The translations under genes and the position numbers were made by a program. From contig SVEZ01000005.1 in assembly GCA_015057115.1 (NCBI GenBank), positions 1 through 64,000 on the forward strand: a stretch of 64,000 nucleotides of DNA, read 5' to 3'. The stretch's first letter is position 1. Each line of letters opens with the position of its first letter. Shown piece by piece: positions 10,810 through 21,682 of this stretch. The notes beneath the pieces are model-generated. The model made no database searches. It saw nothing but the letters and a program-made list of their open reading frames with translations, and had not been told where the DNA came from. Origin of the DNA: Lachnospiraceae bacterium. Its GTDB lineage: Bacteria; Bacillota; Clostridia; Lachnospirales; Lachnospiraceae.

Positions 10810-13182
10810 TTACAGCATACGGATATCCGTAAGCGCACATTTATCGCCGGTAAGGGCTACATATACAGCCTCTACCGGCTCTTTTAATGTAGTCTGATTC
10901 TTGATACGGATTCCCGCATTTTCGGTTTCCAGTGTAATCACATTCTTTTTGCGACGCAATTTCACCAGGCAGTCCAAGCCTTTTTTATTGATCTCTTTCC
11001 AATTCTCCCATCCTGCAAAGTCTTCGTTTTTCTCCACCGTCAACTTATTGATTGCCCCTTCCGAATCTTCCTGCTTCTCGCCATTTAAACGAATCAGGGC
11101 ATATTCCCGGTAATTCTTTCCGTTGACCAACCCATCCTCGGAAGTAAACAGCACCAGAAACGGGCATTGCCATACCAGGCTGGCAGTGGGCAGACTCATG
11201 GTGTGGAAGTACAGACGGTTTTCCTCTGAAAGCAGAAAGCCCGGGGTTATGGCAGAGCAAAATCCGTCAATCTGAATATTTGGCACATCGCTCTCCAACC
11301 GGTTGATATAACTGATTGCATCTGCAATCCGCGCAATCTCCCCTTCGTCAATCACCTGCTCGCTTTGCTCCATATTTATTTCCCGAATGTGGCAATGCTC
11401 CCCCGTAAGTCCCAGGTAGCTGTGGCCGGAGGAATCCGGTAAAGCCACTATCGCCTCTGTCATGGCATTTTGTCCCAGAAGACGTACACGCAAATGGTCT
11501 CTGCACTGTACCGCTTCAATCATATATTCTTCTTCACCAACCAGCCCCTCTTCTAATTCCAGAACCGTTATTTTCATATTTCTGGCGTTGCTGTTGATAC
11601 TATGTCCGTCAAACCACAGTTCTCCATATTCTATATACCGGGTATCCCGGATGGTTCGCTCCGTATCGTGCACTCTGCCATCCAAAGAATCATATAAAAT
11701 AATGGCAGGTGCCGAAAAACTCTGCTTTCCCTCCTCTGTTGGTTCTGCAAGAAACCGGATGCGGGACTCCCGGTCTGTAATCTTAATGCCATACGAAATT
11801 ACACTCCGGTACTCTTCGCTGGAAAACGCATTCTGCCACATGGTTCCCATGCCGGCATCCCGCTGCTCCAGCTCCTCTGACATATCCGAATCCAACATTT
11901 GCAGCATCACACCCACAAACTTTGGATCCAGACCGCTTCCGGATTCCTTCATCAATTCTTCCCTCACCACCTGCCTTGGCAGTGCATCCCGATAACCGGT
12001 TTTAGACATCATCATATCATACGCATCTGCCACTGCGATGATTCGCGCCATTTCCGGTATATCCTCTCCGATTCGCCGCTCCGGATATCCGGATCCATCG
12101 TACCGCTCCTGGTGGTAATGCGCACCCACACTCAGATAGGGAACATCTGCTATTTCCGTTAATATCTGTTCGCCGATTAAGGCTTTTTGCTTTAGCTGCT
12201 CGTTTTCCTCTGGCGTCAGCTCCCCTTCTTTTTTTAAAAGACTGTCCGGCAGACCCATTTTGCCAATATCGTGAAGAAGAGCCGCATAATAGACCTGCTG
12301 GCACTCTTCCTCTGTCTTGCCGCATAACTCCGCGATCCTCGCTGAATAACGGGCAACACGCAAAGAATGTCCCTGGGTATAGTTAACCCTGGCATCCATG
12401 GCGTTCACAAAGGTAGTTGCCATTTGGTCAAAAAGCTTCTGCAGCCTTTGCCGGCTTTCCTGCCAGTAGGCAATTTCCCGTTTTCGGGCTTTCTCAGCCG
12501 TTTCCCCCATGTCCGCCAGCGCAAATACGTACAATATTATTCCCACACCGGCTATGGCCAGATTTGTCAGAGACAATCCATACAGGAAAATCTGCAATAA
12601 GGATGCTACCAGCGGAGTAATCGTAAATAGCAAAAGAGAGACACTAAGCCGCTTATGAAGCCGCTTGTAATTTTGTACAGCTATGGAAAACTGCATAAAC
12701 AGAATAAGCAGCGGAAAAATATAGGAAATCAAAAACGCCGATCCACGCACATAATGGTTGCTTTTATCAAATGTGTAATAGATTCCCGTAAACTGTGACA
12801 CAATAACCATTATTCCCCCGATACCGGCTATCACATCACAAAACAGTAACCGTTTGGGAAGCTTTTCGTCCTTTACTTCTGTCTTAAGCAAATCCAGCAG
12901 GTACATGTTAAAGGCGAAAACTGTTGCCAGGGGCAGAAAATACACCATAAAATTACTGATTCGCACCATATAATACCCCATAAGGGAGGTATCGCCTCTG
13001 TAAATATAGGCAAAGCGATCAAAAACCAGCAATAACATGCATAGGAAATTTATCAGAAACAGTGCCCGTCTCCTTCCCTTCGAAAGAGTGGTGGTAATGC
13101 AAACGAAAAATGCCAGTAGTCCGGAAATGCTGCTTATTCCCACCATCATATTCAGCTGATGCAATCTTAAAAATTCCGCCAT
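10810..13182 (-). CDS. Multi-TM HD-GYP domain protein with ~330-aa C-terminal extension
   Basis: N-terminal multi-TM region; HSLRVARYSARIAEL, LLHDIGKMGLPDSLL, HHERYDGSGYP-type motif (AHYHQERYDGSGYPERRIG). Confidence 0.88.
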   Translation of the reverse strand: MAEFLRLHQLNMMVGISSISGLLAFFVCITTTLSKGRRRALFLINFLCMLLLVFDRFAYIYRGDTSLMGYYMVRISNFMVYFLPLATVFAFNMYLLDLLKTEVKDEKLPKRLLFCDVIAGIGGIMVIVSQFTGIYYTFDKSNHYVRGSAFLISYIFPLLILFMQFSIAVQNYKRLHKRLSVSLLLFTITPLVASLLQIFLYGLSLTNLAIAGVGIILYVFALADMGETAEKARKREIAYWQESRQRLQKLFDQMATTFVNAMDARVNYTQGHSLRVARYSARIAELCGKTEEECQQVYYAALLHDIGKMGLPDSLLKKEGELTPEENEQLKQKALIGEQILTEIADVPYLSVGAHYHQERYDGSGYPERRIGEDIPEMARIIAVADAYDMMMSKTGYRDALPRQVVREELMKESGSGLDPKFVGVMLQMLDSDMSEELEQRDAGMGTMWQNAFSSEEYRSVISYGIKITDRESRIRFLAEPTEEGKQSFSAPAIILYDSLDGRVHDTERTIRDTRYIEYGELWFDGHSINSNARNMKITVLELEEGLVGEEEYMIEAVQCRDHLRVRLLGQNAMTEAIVALPDSSGHSYLGLTGEHCHIREINMEQSEQVIDEGEIARIADAISYINRLESDVPNIQIDGFCSAITPGFLLSEENRLYFHTMSLPTASLVWQCPFLVLFTSEDGLVNGKNYREYALIRLNGEKQEDSEGAINKLTVEKNEDFAGWENWKEINKKGLDCLVKLRRKKNVITLETENAGIRIKNQTTLKEPVEAVYVALTGDKCALTDIRML

Positions 13183-13202
13183 CTTCCTACCTCATACCCT
13201 TC

Positions 13203-16200
13203 TTATTTTTCAAGCAATTCTTCCATTTTTTCCCATTGAAGAAGCTTCAATTCCTTCAAAAGCTCCTGCCAGATTTTCTCTTCTTCTTCCGGCAAACGAT
13301 AGGATAACACCTGCTCCAAAACCATTTCCGCCGAGTCGTAATCCATATGAGGCACAAACTCCCTCATGGCATCGTAAGCATCCGCCAATTCTCCTTCCGG
13401 AATAAGCTCCCGATTATCCTCTTCCGGCTTTCCAAGCGGCTCAAGCTTTTCCAGAAATGCCCGATAGTCCGCTAAAAGCTTCTCCCAGTTTGCATCGATA
13501 AACTTCATATCCTCATTTTTGCCGGCTTCTTCCAGCCTCTCTGCCAAAGCGGAAAGCTCCGATGCTCCGATAATTCGGGCGGAGGTCTTTAAGGCATGCA
13601 CTTTTACCGTATATAATCGGATATCCCCATCCTGATATGCCTGCTCAATGACATTGGCATTATATGCAATGGTGTCGTAGAAATCCTGGAGACTGTGAAT
13701 ATAGGTAGATACTCCGCCGGAATACCGGATTCCATCCTCCACAGAAATTTCTTTTACCTCTTTAATCCAGGCCATTTCATCCGGAAGCTCTTCCGCCTCA
13801 ACCACGTCCTCCGCTCCCGGCTTCATCATGATTTCTTCCGGCAGATGGTTCATGATGGTGCGCTCCAACAATTTACTGTCAATTGGTTTTGGCAGATAGC
13901 CCTGGAAGCCTTTGGACTTGTAAAACTCATCTCCTCCGGCACTGGCATTGGCCGTAAGGGCATATACCGGCAAATCCGGATGGGTTTCCCGGATTCTTGC
14001 AACAGTCTCCAAACCATCCATTCCCGGCATCATATGATCCAAAAGAACCACATAATAACTTCCGTGTTTAATTTTTTCCAGACATTCTTCTCCACTGGAT
14101 GCAGTGGATATAAATATTCTGGTAGGCTTTAAAAGCCCTTTGATAACCGTCAAGTTCATTGGATTATCGTCCACTACCAGGATTTCTGCATCCGGTGCCA
14201 CAAATTGCGGCATGTAAGGACCTGCCAGTTTTTCATCGTCATGCTCCCTAAACTCCCCTATCGGTGTTGCCTCTGCCACACCCTGTTGAAGGGTAAAAAT
14301 AAATTCCGAACCGGATCCGTACTCGCTTTCACACCATAGATTTCCATTCATCAGTTCCGCAAAACGTTTTGAAATGTCCAGTCCGAGACCGGTTCCCTGA
14401 ATTCCGCTGTTTTTCTGTTCATCCAGACGCTCGTATGCCATAAACAGCTTTTCCATGTCCTCCGGCTTAACACCAATACCTGTGTCTTTTACAGAAATTC
14501 GCAGATTACATTTGTTACCATCTGTTTCTTCCACCTTCACCGTAAGGGTAAAACCGCCGTTTTCCGTATATTTTACCGCATTGGTCAGCAGATTTAATAC
14601 AATCTGTTTAATCTTGCCGTCATCACCGTATAAACGTTTCGGCAGATTTTCATCGATATGTACTTCAAAACTCAAATCTTTTTCATCGCTTCGCACCCGA
14701 ATCATGGAAACTATGGCTCGGAGCCACTCTACCGTGTCATACTCCTGCTCCACTAAATGCATTTTTCCGGATTCAATTTTCGACATATCCAGCAAGTCAT
14801 TAATCAAGCCCAAAAGTGACTCGGAGGCCATCCGAATATCAATGGCGTAATTGATTACCGACATATAATAATGCTTGGGAACCCCCACAATATCCTCTCG
14901 CAAAATCATTTCATCCATACCCATTATGGTATTAATCGGAGTACGGATTTCATGGGACATATTTGCCAAAAACCGCGATTTTGCCGTATTTGCTCTTATT
15001 GCTTCGTCCTTCGCCTGCTCAATTTCATGATATTGACGCTGAATAACGGTTCCCTTCATAACGCGCCACACAATTAAGCCCACTACCAGAGCCAACAACG
15101 CTGCAAAAAGAATCCGGAACACCGCCATTTCGAAAAAGCGAGGCTCCTTGCGAATCTTAAATACTTCATCCTGCAAAACGGTCTTGTTATCTTTATCCAA
15201 AATATCAATATGAAGGACATAATTTCCGGATGCCAAATCCATGTATTCCAACGGTTTTAACTGATTTCTGGACACTTGAACTCCAATCTTTTCCTGCCCC
15301 TCCATATAAATTTTTACTGTCGGGTTCACCATGGTATAATCCAACACCGCCAGAACAATTTTAATACGGCCATCTCCGGATGGGATACTATACACTCCCT
15401 CTTTGTCCGGTAAAATTTCTTTTTCACCCACGTACACACCGGTTAGACTCACCTTAACAGGCGCCGTATCCTCCCTGAAATTATGAATATTTACCTTACT
15501 GACCCCACTCATACAAGCGATGTATAGATTCCCCTTCCCGTCCATCTCGCTAAAAGCGCTTCGGGTAGGCATTCCGGTTAACCCGTTCACTAAAGAATAG
15601 GTTTTGTACTCCCGCACCTTATTATTAACTACATCCTCTGCCTTCACAACAATAAGACCTTGAGAAGACAAAATCCACAGATTTTCATCATCGTCAAAGT
15701 AAATATCAAAACTGTCACTGCATGGCAGGCTCGAAACATTGGTGATAATGCCGTCCTTCATGTATTCCACCGAATTGGATGTAATTACCCAATACAGCTT
15801 TCTTACTTCGTCCCATTTTATCTTTTGAATTACATTACTGGTCAGTCCCTCATCCTGGGTCAGATGCTGAATTTCTCCCTCCTTGATGGCATAAATTCCA
15901 CCTCCGTCTGTGCCGGCATAAAAGACTCCGTCGTCCCCTTCTTCCACCGTCAAAAAAGCAGGATCTTCTATTCCGTCTTTTTTTCCGAAGGTCTTTATGA
16001 TTTTACCATTCTCAAGGACCGCCATACCTCCACTGGTTCCCACTAGCAGCCGCCCTTGTGCTGTAGCTACGGCACAGCGAACTTCACTGTTTGGCATTCC
16101 TTTTGCAACGGTATAGTCCTTAATTTTTCCATCTTCGGTAAGACAAACCAGTCCCAGATTCTTCTCATAGGTACATACCCATAAATTTCCATTTTGATCC

Positions 16201-17450
16201 TTCGTGATACATCGAATTCTTGTATCTCCGATATGTTTCTGCAATTTGTTTTTTACAGTTTCATTTTTCTTATTAACAATACGCAGACCATGATCCGTTC
16301 CAATATACAACAACCCTTGGTGAAGGCAGGTTGCGCTGACAACTTCCTCCTCTAGACCCGCAAGTGCGGTAACATCCGTAAAACTGTTTGCCACAATTTT
16401 CATGACGCCTTCTCTGGTTGATGCTGCCCAAAGGTTCCCCTGATAATCCGAAGTTATCATTTCTATGGCATTCTTCATGGGAATATTATGTAAGGGATGG
16501 AATTTCGATTCTCCATCCAGATATCCCAAATGCGTATCCGATGCTATGAAAATCTTGCCGCATACCGATGTTATCCACTTTGCGTTCGTTAAGGGCGCAA
16601 TGGATACCTGTGTAAGCATTGCCTTTTTATGTCCGAACACTCCACAATAAATTTCCCCTGCTTTTGTTCCCAGATAAATCTTTCCTCTTTGCTCGGGGTC
16701 CGTATAAATTGTGGATATGGAATCCAATCCCAGATCTGCACTTTTATAAAATTCCTTCAGCTCTCCCGACACCATGGAAAAAATGTCACCATCTTTTGTA
16801 CAACCGTATATCGTGCCGCCATTTCCCGTAACCAGGCGCAAAATTCTCTTGCTTACCAGTTGCTCATCGGAAAAATGATAGATTTTCCCCTTCGAATCCA
16901 CACGACACAAACCTGCAGTTGTTCCGATATAAATGCGGCCATCTTTGTCCTCTGCAAAAGCACGAATGGAACCGGAGGGCAGACCATCTTCATAAGTATA
17001 ATGGGTTCGCTTATTATTTTTTAACAAAACCACTCCATCTCCGTTGGTTCCAACCCAAATTCCGCCTCGACTGTCCTCAAACATGGTTCTCGCACTGGTC
17101 AACCCATCTTTGGTATCCAGTTTCTCAAAGTTGGTTCCATCGAAACGCACAACTCCATCGTACCCGCCAATCCACAAATATCCGTCAGTGGTTCCCAGCA
17201 CGCAGTTTGCCACCGAACCAACCATGCTATTCATGGCATCATAAATCTTTCCTGTATAGCCGGTATCCGGCAACTCTCCCAGAATCGCATGGCCGCCTCC
17301 CACCTTTGCTTCTTCTCCATCGGCAGCCAGGGCCGGCACACTTATATTGGAAAGGACTCCAAACAGCATTCCCAGAAGAATACCGTATATCCAGATTCTC
17401 TTTTTCTGTTGTCTCCTCATTCCGGTTTTGCCTCCTATTTCATACTGCAT
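13203..17450 (-). CDS. Hybrid sensor histidine kinase: signal peptide, two-component regulator propellers, Y_Y_Y-like domain, TM, HisKA, HATPase, REC, HPt
   Basis: Repeated WVGTNGDG/LWVCTYE propeller repeats; FLANMSHEIRTPINTIMG; GLGLDISKRFAELMNG; VVDDNPMN...LLDHMMPGMDG; VHALKTSARIIGASELS HPt. Confidence 0.93.
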   Translation of the reverse strand: MQYEIGGKTGMRRQQKKRIWIYGILLGMLFGVLSNISVPALAADGEEAKVGGGHAILGELPDTGYTGKIYDAMNSMVGSVANCVLGTTDGYLWIGGYDGVVRFDGTNFEKLDTKDGLTSARTMFEDSRGGIWVGTNGDGVVLLKNNKRTHYTYEDGLPSGSIRAFAEDKDGRIYIGTTAGLCRVDSKGKIYHFSDEQLVSKRILRLVTGNGGTIYGCTKDGDIFSMVSGELKEFYKSADLGLDSISTIYTDPEQRGKIYLGTKAGEIYCGVFGHKKAMLTQVSIAPLTNAKWITSVCGKIFIASDTHLGYLDGESKFHPLHNIPMKNAIEMITSDYQGNLWAASTREGVMKIVANSFTDVTALAGLEEEVVSATCLHQGLLYIGTDHGLRIVNKKNETVKNKLQKHIGDTRIRCITKDQNGNLWVCTYEKNLGLVCLTEDGKIKDYTVAKGMPNSEVRCAVATAQGRLLVGTSGGMAVLENGKIIKTFGKKDGIEDPAFLTVEEGDDGVFYAGTDGGGIYAIKEGEIQHLTQDEGLTSNVIQKIKWDEVRKLYWVITSNSVEYMKDGIITNVSSLPCSDSFDIYFDDDENLWILSSQGLIVVKAEDVVNNKVREYKTYSLVNGLTGMPTRSAFSEMDGKGNLYIACMSGVSKVNIHNFREDTAPVKVSLTGVYVGEKEILPDKEGVYSIPSGDGRIKIVLAVLDYTMVNPTVKIYMEGQEKIGVQVSRNQLKPLEYMDLASGNYVLHIDILDKDNKTVLQDEVFKIRKEPRFFEMAVFRILFAALLALVVGLIVWRVMKGTVIQRQYHEIEQAKDEAIRANTAKSRFLANMSHEIRTPINTIMGMDEMILREDIVGVPKHYYMSVINYAIDIRMASESLLGLINDLLDMSKIESGKMHLVEQEYDTVEWLRAIVSMIRVRSDEKDLSFEVHIDENLPKRLYGDDGKIKQIVLNLLTNAVKYTENGGFTLTVKVEETDGNKCNLRISVKDTGIGVKPEDMEKLFMAYERLDEQKNSGIQGTGLGLDISKRFAELMNGNLWCESEYGSGSEFIFTLQQGVAEATPIGEFREHDDEKLAGPYMPQFVAPDAEILVVDDNPMNLTVIKGLLKPTRIFISTASSGEECLEKIKHGSYYVVLLDHMMPGMDGLETVARIRETHPDLPVYALTANASAGGDEFYKSKGFQGYLPKPIDSKLLERTIMNHLPEEIMMKPGAEDVVEAEELPDEMAWIKEVKEISVEDGIRYSGGVSTYIHSLQDFYDTIAYNANVIEQAYQDGDIRLYTVKVHALKTSARIIGASELSALAERLEEAGKNEDMKFIDANWEKLLADYRAFLEKLEPLGKPEEDNRELIPEGELADAYDAMREFVPHMDYDSAEMVLEQVLSYRLPEEEEKIWQELLKELKLLQWEKMEELLEK

Positions 17451-17460
17451 ACAATTCCTG

Positions 17461-19614
17461 TTATCTGTCCTGATATTTCCGAAGCACCTGTTTAATCTCC
17501 GGAACTGATTCCAAAAATACCTCTACACATTTGGGATCAAACTGGGTTCCTGCCCCTTCTTCAATAATTTTCAATGCTTTATCCCAAGGAATAGCCGCCT
17601 GGTTTACCCGGGACGAAGTTATCTCATCAAAAACATCTGCCACTGCCATAATTCGCGCAGACAGAGGAATCACCTGTCCATGCAATCCCTCCGGATAACC
17701 CTTTCCATCCCAACGCTCATGGTGATAAGCCGCCATGTTTCTGGCTTCCTTCAAATAGTTCTCACCATTTACCGTACTAATGGCCTGTTCCATAATTTCT
17801 TTTCCCATGGTAGTATGGGTTTTCATGATTTCATACTCTTCTTCCGTTAATTTTCCCGGCTTATTTAGAATATAGTCCGGAATGTTGATTTTTCCCACAT
17901 CATGCAGCGGAGCAGAGGTTACAACATCCTTCATAAATTTCGGAGTAAGCTTTTCTGCGTAATATCCTTTTTTCTTAAGTCCCTCAGCAATAATTCTTAC
18001 ATAGGCCGTGGTCTTTTGAACATGAAAGCCGCTATCGGAATCCCGATTTTCCACCAAATCAGCCATGGTTATAATCAATCCGTTTTGCATCTGTTCCGTG
18101 GAGTTAGCCAGATAACGAATACTTCGCATCTGCTCTGCCGTTCCTGCTGCCATTTCGCTAATTGCATGATATAATCTTTCTACCTCATCTCCGGTTCGAA
18201 CATCCAGCTTTCGGAGTTTTCGCACATTCTCATCCAATTGTGTCTGATCTTCAATTCCTTCAATAAAATCCTCGGTATATTTTACAATGCTGCCTATGGG
18301 GTAAACCAAATAATAACCGGATACCGACAATCCATAACCGAGAATCAGAACAAAAAAGCCGGAAAATCCCAAAATGATATTGATAATAAAGCTTTTTTCA
18401 TAATCTGCTGCCTCAGAAATCGACAGATCTGCCTCCAGATATGCGATACAATCTCCACCGGCTGTAAACAGCGGAACGCAAACCGTTGCCCTCTGTCCCT
18501 CGTCGGATTTCCACACTAAGCCATCAATTTCTCCCCCTGCCAAAAATTTTTCCTGCTGGGGCAAAAATATCTCCTTCTGTGGTTCCTTTTTTCCTACCCA
18601 CTTATTTGTCTGACTCCATTCATCTGTATCAAATATAATCCGACTTCCATCTTCCTGAACCTTCATCACGGAAATACCAATCACATTCGGAAAACTTCTT
18701 TGTATATTTTCCAATTGCTGAGCCGTATTGCGATAGCTGTCATCTTCGTAATCTCCGATGACCCTTCCCTTTTTAATATAATCCTCCAATTTATCGGTCT
18801 TCACCGTAGTCGCCGCCAATTCGGCAATCCGATGCGCCTCTTCCAGCGCCTTTTCCTGCTCATGCTCTCTATGGGTGCGTAAGCTGATCAGAGTCATGGT
18901 TACAGCCAGCAGCAGTGCCACCATGATAACCATTCCACCGATTCGATTTCTTAGTGAACTAATGCCCTCTCCACCGCTTTGAACCAGCTGTTTTATCTCC
19001 TCCTGCGAAAGTGGCTTCTGCCTCCACCCCGCATTCCAGGTTTTCGTTCTTCTCTCCGTTGGAATCCAATGAAACATCAAAACTGCCAGAAGGATTGATA
19101 TTCCCTTATCCAGAATATTCAATCCTATGTTTAGAATCGTTGCATAGAAAAAAAAGGCAGCCTCGGAGTTTTTCGCCAATAGCTCTGCCGTCTTTACCAC
19201 CTCTTTTACCTCAGGGTAACCCGTCAAAAGACATTGAAACAATATTCCAAGACCACCACTAATAACTCCCAACACCATAATCAGTGCCGGAAGTCTCCAC
19301 CTTTTCAGATATAATTTTTCTCTGACGAACCACGCTATACCAATGGCCATCAGAATACTGATTAACATATAGTAAAACGCTGACGGTTGAAATATGCTAA
19401 TCAGGATGTTGGACACAACTGCTGTCCAAATGCCGCCAAAAGCACCGGTCAATGCCGCTGTAAACATCGTGCCTGTTGTATCAAGATAAAGGGGAAATCC
19501 CAGATGTGTCACCAAATACGATAAACACACATTTATCGCAATTCCCCCCACAATTATCAGCATACGAATACGCTGATTTCTATCAATTCTCCCCAGCAAA
19601 TTCTTCATGCACAC
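17461..19614 (-). CDS. HD-GYP domain protein with N-terminal multi-TM (ECF-S-like) and extracellular sensor region
   Basis: SYLVTHLGFPLYLDTTGTMFTAALTGAFGG; C-terminal APLHDVGKINIPDYILNKPG, AYHHERWDGKGYPEGL. Confidence 0.9.
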   Translation of the reverse strand: MCMKNLLGRIDRNQRIRMLIIVGGIAINVCLSYLVTHLGFPLYLDTTGTMFTAALTGAFGGIWTAVVSNILISIFQPSAFYYMLISILMAIGIAWFVREKLYLKRWRLPALIMVLGVISGGLGILFQCLLTGYPEVKEVVKTAELLAKNSEAAFFFYATILNIGLNILDKGISILLAVLMFHWIPTERRTKTWNAGWRQKPLSQEEIKQLVQSGGEGISSLRNRIGGMVIMVALLLAVTMTLISLRTHREHEQEKALEEAHRIAELAATTVKTDKLEDYIKKGRVIGDYEDDSYRNTAQQLENIQRSFPNVIGISVMKVQEDGSRIIFDTDEWSQTNKWVGKKEPQKEIFLPQQEKFLAGGEIDGLVWKSDEGQRATVCVPLFTAGGDCIAYLEADLSISEAADYEKSFIINIILGFSGFFVLILGYGLSVSGYYLVYPIGSIVKYTEDFIEGIEDQTQLDENVRKLRKLDVRTGDEVERLYHAISEMAAGTAEQMRSIRYLANSTEQMQNGLIITMADLVENRDSDSGFHVQKTTAYVRIIAEGLKKKGYYAEKLTPKFMKDVVTSAPLHDVGKINIPDYILNKPGKLTEEEYEIMKTHTTMGKEIMEQAISTVNGENYLKEARNMAAYHHERWDGKGYPEGLHGQVIPLSARIMAVADVFDEITSSRVNQAAIPWDKALKIIEEGAGTQFDPKCVEVFLESVPEIKQVLRKYQDR

Positions 19615-19721
19615 CCTCCGTCATGATAAAATTGTCTATATTCTAATACAATTCTATCATAATTTCCGACGCATGCAAGGATACTGGGTTTTTATCATTC
19701 TTTTTTAACAATTCATGTGTC

Positions 19722-20507
19722 TTACGCTACATGATAACACCATATATTGCGTATCTGTCCCATTAGTGTTTTTAACTCCCAGGTCTTTTTACTGCGTACT
19801 TTACTGTTGGGATCGTGAACAATTACCTTTCCATCCTGGTCCACACCACACAACACGATAAAGTGCCCCTGGGTTGTAAAATCCCCGGGACCCACAATGG
19901 CAATCATGGGCACTCCCTGTGACAGATTCTGTAAAATGGAAGCTTTATCAAACTGTGCCTCTCTTGCAACAAGTCCCAGTTCTCCCGCCATACGGGTCAT
20001 CATATCCCAGGAAGTTCCGGAACCGTATACGTAATAGCCTTCTTTTTCCGCCATTTTCGCCATACGGTAGGGATTATAATTTGCCTTTCCTGTCAACCCG
20101 CTGTATACCATGGACAGACAGGTGGGACCACAACCGTTTATGGCCAAAAGATTATTTCCATACTGACGATAGCCCCAGCGCTCATCCCACTGTAAAAAGA
20201 GTGGAATCTTCCCCATCTTAACTTCTTTAGCAATGTCCATTGACTTGGGATGCTTTTTATTTTCCTCATAGTGTTCTACAAATTCCAGGGTTTCCGGATT
20301 TTTCTCATATAGTTCCTGTAACTTTTTCGGTGCATCTTTTACATTGGAAGCTGCCAGAATCGTAAAGGCACCTCTAGAAATTCCGCCCTTTTGATATATT
20401 ACAAACCCGGTCAGCAAACATAAAACCAGCAACACGGAAAACAAGGTTCTTCTTATTCTTTTTAGTTTTCTGATTCGCTGTCTTCTTATTTTCTCCGCTC
20501 TTGTCAT
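19722..20507 (-). CDS. Membrane-anchored C39-family (papain-like) peptidase
   Basis: IPLFLQWDERWGYRQYGNNLLAINGCGPTCLSMVYSGLTG and HFIVLCGVDQDGKVIVHDPNS; start set at ATG 20507 with GGAGG SD, track start is upstream. Confidence 0.87.
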   Translation of the reverse strand: MTRAEKIRRQRIRKLKRIRRTLFSVLLVLCLLTGFVIYQKGGISRGAFTILAASNVKDAPKKLQELYEKNPETLEFVEHYEENKKHPKSMDIAKEVKMGKIPLFLQWDERWGYRQYGNNLLAINGCGPTCLSMVYSGLTGKANYNPYRMAKMAEKEGYYVYGSGTSWDMMTRMAGELGLVAREAQFDKASILQNLSQGVPMIAIVGPGDFTTQGHFIVLCGVDQDGKVIVHDPNSKVRSKKTWELKTLMGQIRNIWCYHVA

Positions 20508-20553
20508 ACTGATTCTCCTCCATTTCCTCTTAAACTCAGTATGACATAAATTT

Positions 20554-20580
20554 AGCCCGCCTTCTTTGCGGCGGGCTAAC
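20554..20580 (-). terminator. Hairpin terminator downstream of the sensor kinase
   Basis: GCCCGCC-GCAAAGAA-GGCGGGC on minus strand; weak U-tract. Confidence 0.5.
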
Positions 20581-20611
20581 ATAATTCTTACGATTTTCTT
20601 ACGATAATGCT

Positions 20612-21682
20612 TTAGGGCAATGTTACAGTAAAAATAATTCTCTCCTCCCCACTGTCACAGGTAATGGTTCCTCCGTGAAGGGTTACGATTTCTTTACTTA
20701 CTGCCAACCCCAGCCCGGTTCCACCGGTTTCTGAAGAACGGGAACTATCAACACGGAAAAACTGCTCAAACAAGTGAGCCACCTTCTCCGGCGGAATGGT
20801 CTTTCCACGATTCACCGTAGTAAGCTGCATTCCTTTTTCTCCTGCTTTTTTCAAGCTTAACAGAATTTCAGAATTGGGGTAACTGTAATTTGCTATGTTT
20901 TTCAACAGGTTGTCAAATACCCGCTCCATCTTATCCACATCGCAGAACACCTCGATTTCTTCAAAGTCCGTTTTACACGTTAATCCCTTCTGTTGAAAAA
21001 TAGGTGTAAATTCCATTACCATCTGGTTCAGCATCCGGGTCATGTTGACCGATTGCTTTTCCAATATCATGTGTGTAAAGTTGAATCTGGTAATCTCAAA
21101 GAATTCGTTAATCAAATCTTCCAAGCGCAAGGACTTATTTAACACAATTTCCTGATATTTCTTTCGAATGTCTTCCGGAAGTCCCTTTTCTTCCGATAAA
21201 AGAGTAAGGTAGCCTATCATGGAAGTTAAAGGTGTTTTCAAGTCATGAGCCATATACATGATTAAATCATTCTTCCGCTGGTTTGCTTCACTTTCAGCCT
21301 GACGGCTCTTTTCCACTTCCAACTGATATTGCTGTATTTTCAAGTTTAATTCCGCCAATTCCTCCGGAATCTTACCGGAATCCACCGCTTCCTTTTGTAT
21401 CGTTTTTTCAATCTCCCATAGCCCGTTTCCTATTCGACGAAACTGGAAAAAGCCTACAATAGCACCACTAACTACTGCATACAGTCCGAAAAAGGGAATT
21501 GCCATTTCCTCCAATAAATGAAGGGGTCCATACAATAATTCATCTCCCTGCCAAACCGGATGCATTTTGGTACAATACCAAAATCCCAACCAAAAGACAG
21601 CGATTATTGCCAAAATACTCAGCATCCAATGAACCAAAAAGCGAATCATCCACCGTCTGGCCAGCCCATTCCTCTTATTCAT
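20612..21682 (-). CDS. VanS-like sensor histidine kinase
   Basis: 2 TM; YMAHDLKTPLTSMIGYLTLL H-box; TGGTGLGLAVSKEIVTLHGG. Confidence 0.92.
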   Translation of the reverse strand: MNKRNGLARRWMIRFLVHWMLSILAIIAVFWLGFWYCTKMHPVWQGDELLYGPLHLLEEMAIPFFGLYAVVSGAIVGFFQFRRIGNGLWEIEKTIQKEAVDSGKIPEELAELNLKIQQYQLEVEKSRQAESEANQRKNDLIMYMAHDLKTPLTSMIGYLTLLSEEKGLPEDIRKKYQEIVLNKSLRLEDLINEFFEITRFNFTHMILEKQSVNMTRMLNQMVMEFTPIFQQKGLTCKTDFEEIEVFCDVDKMERVFDNLLKNIANYSYPNSEILLSLKKAGEKGMQLTTVNRGKTIPPEKVAHLFEQFFRVDSSRSSETGGTGLGLAVSKEIVTLHGGTITCDSGEERIIFTVTLP

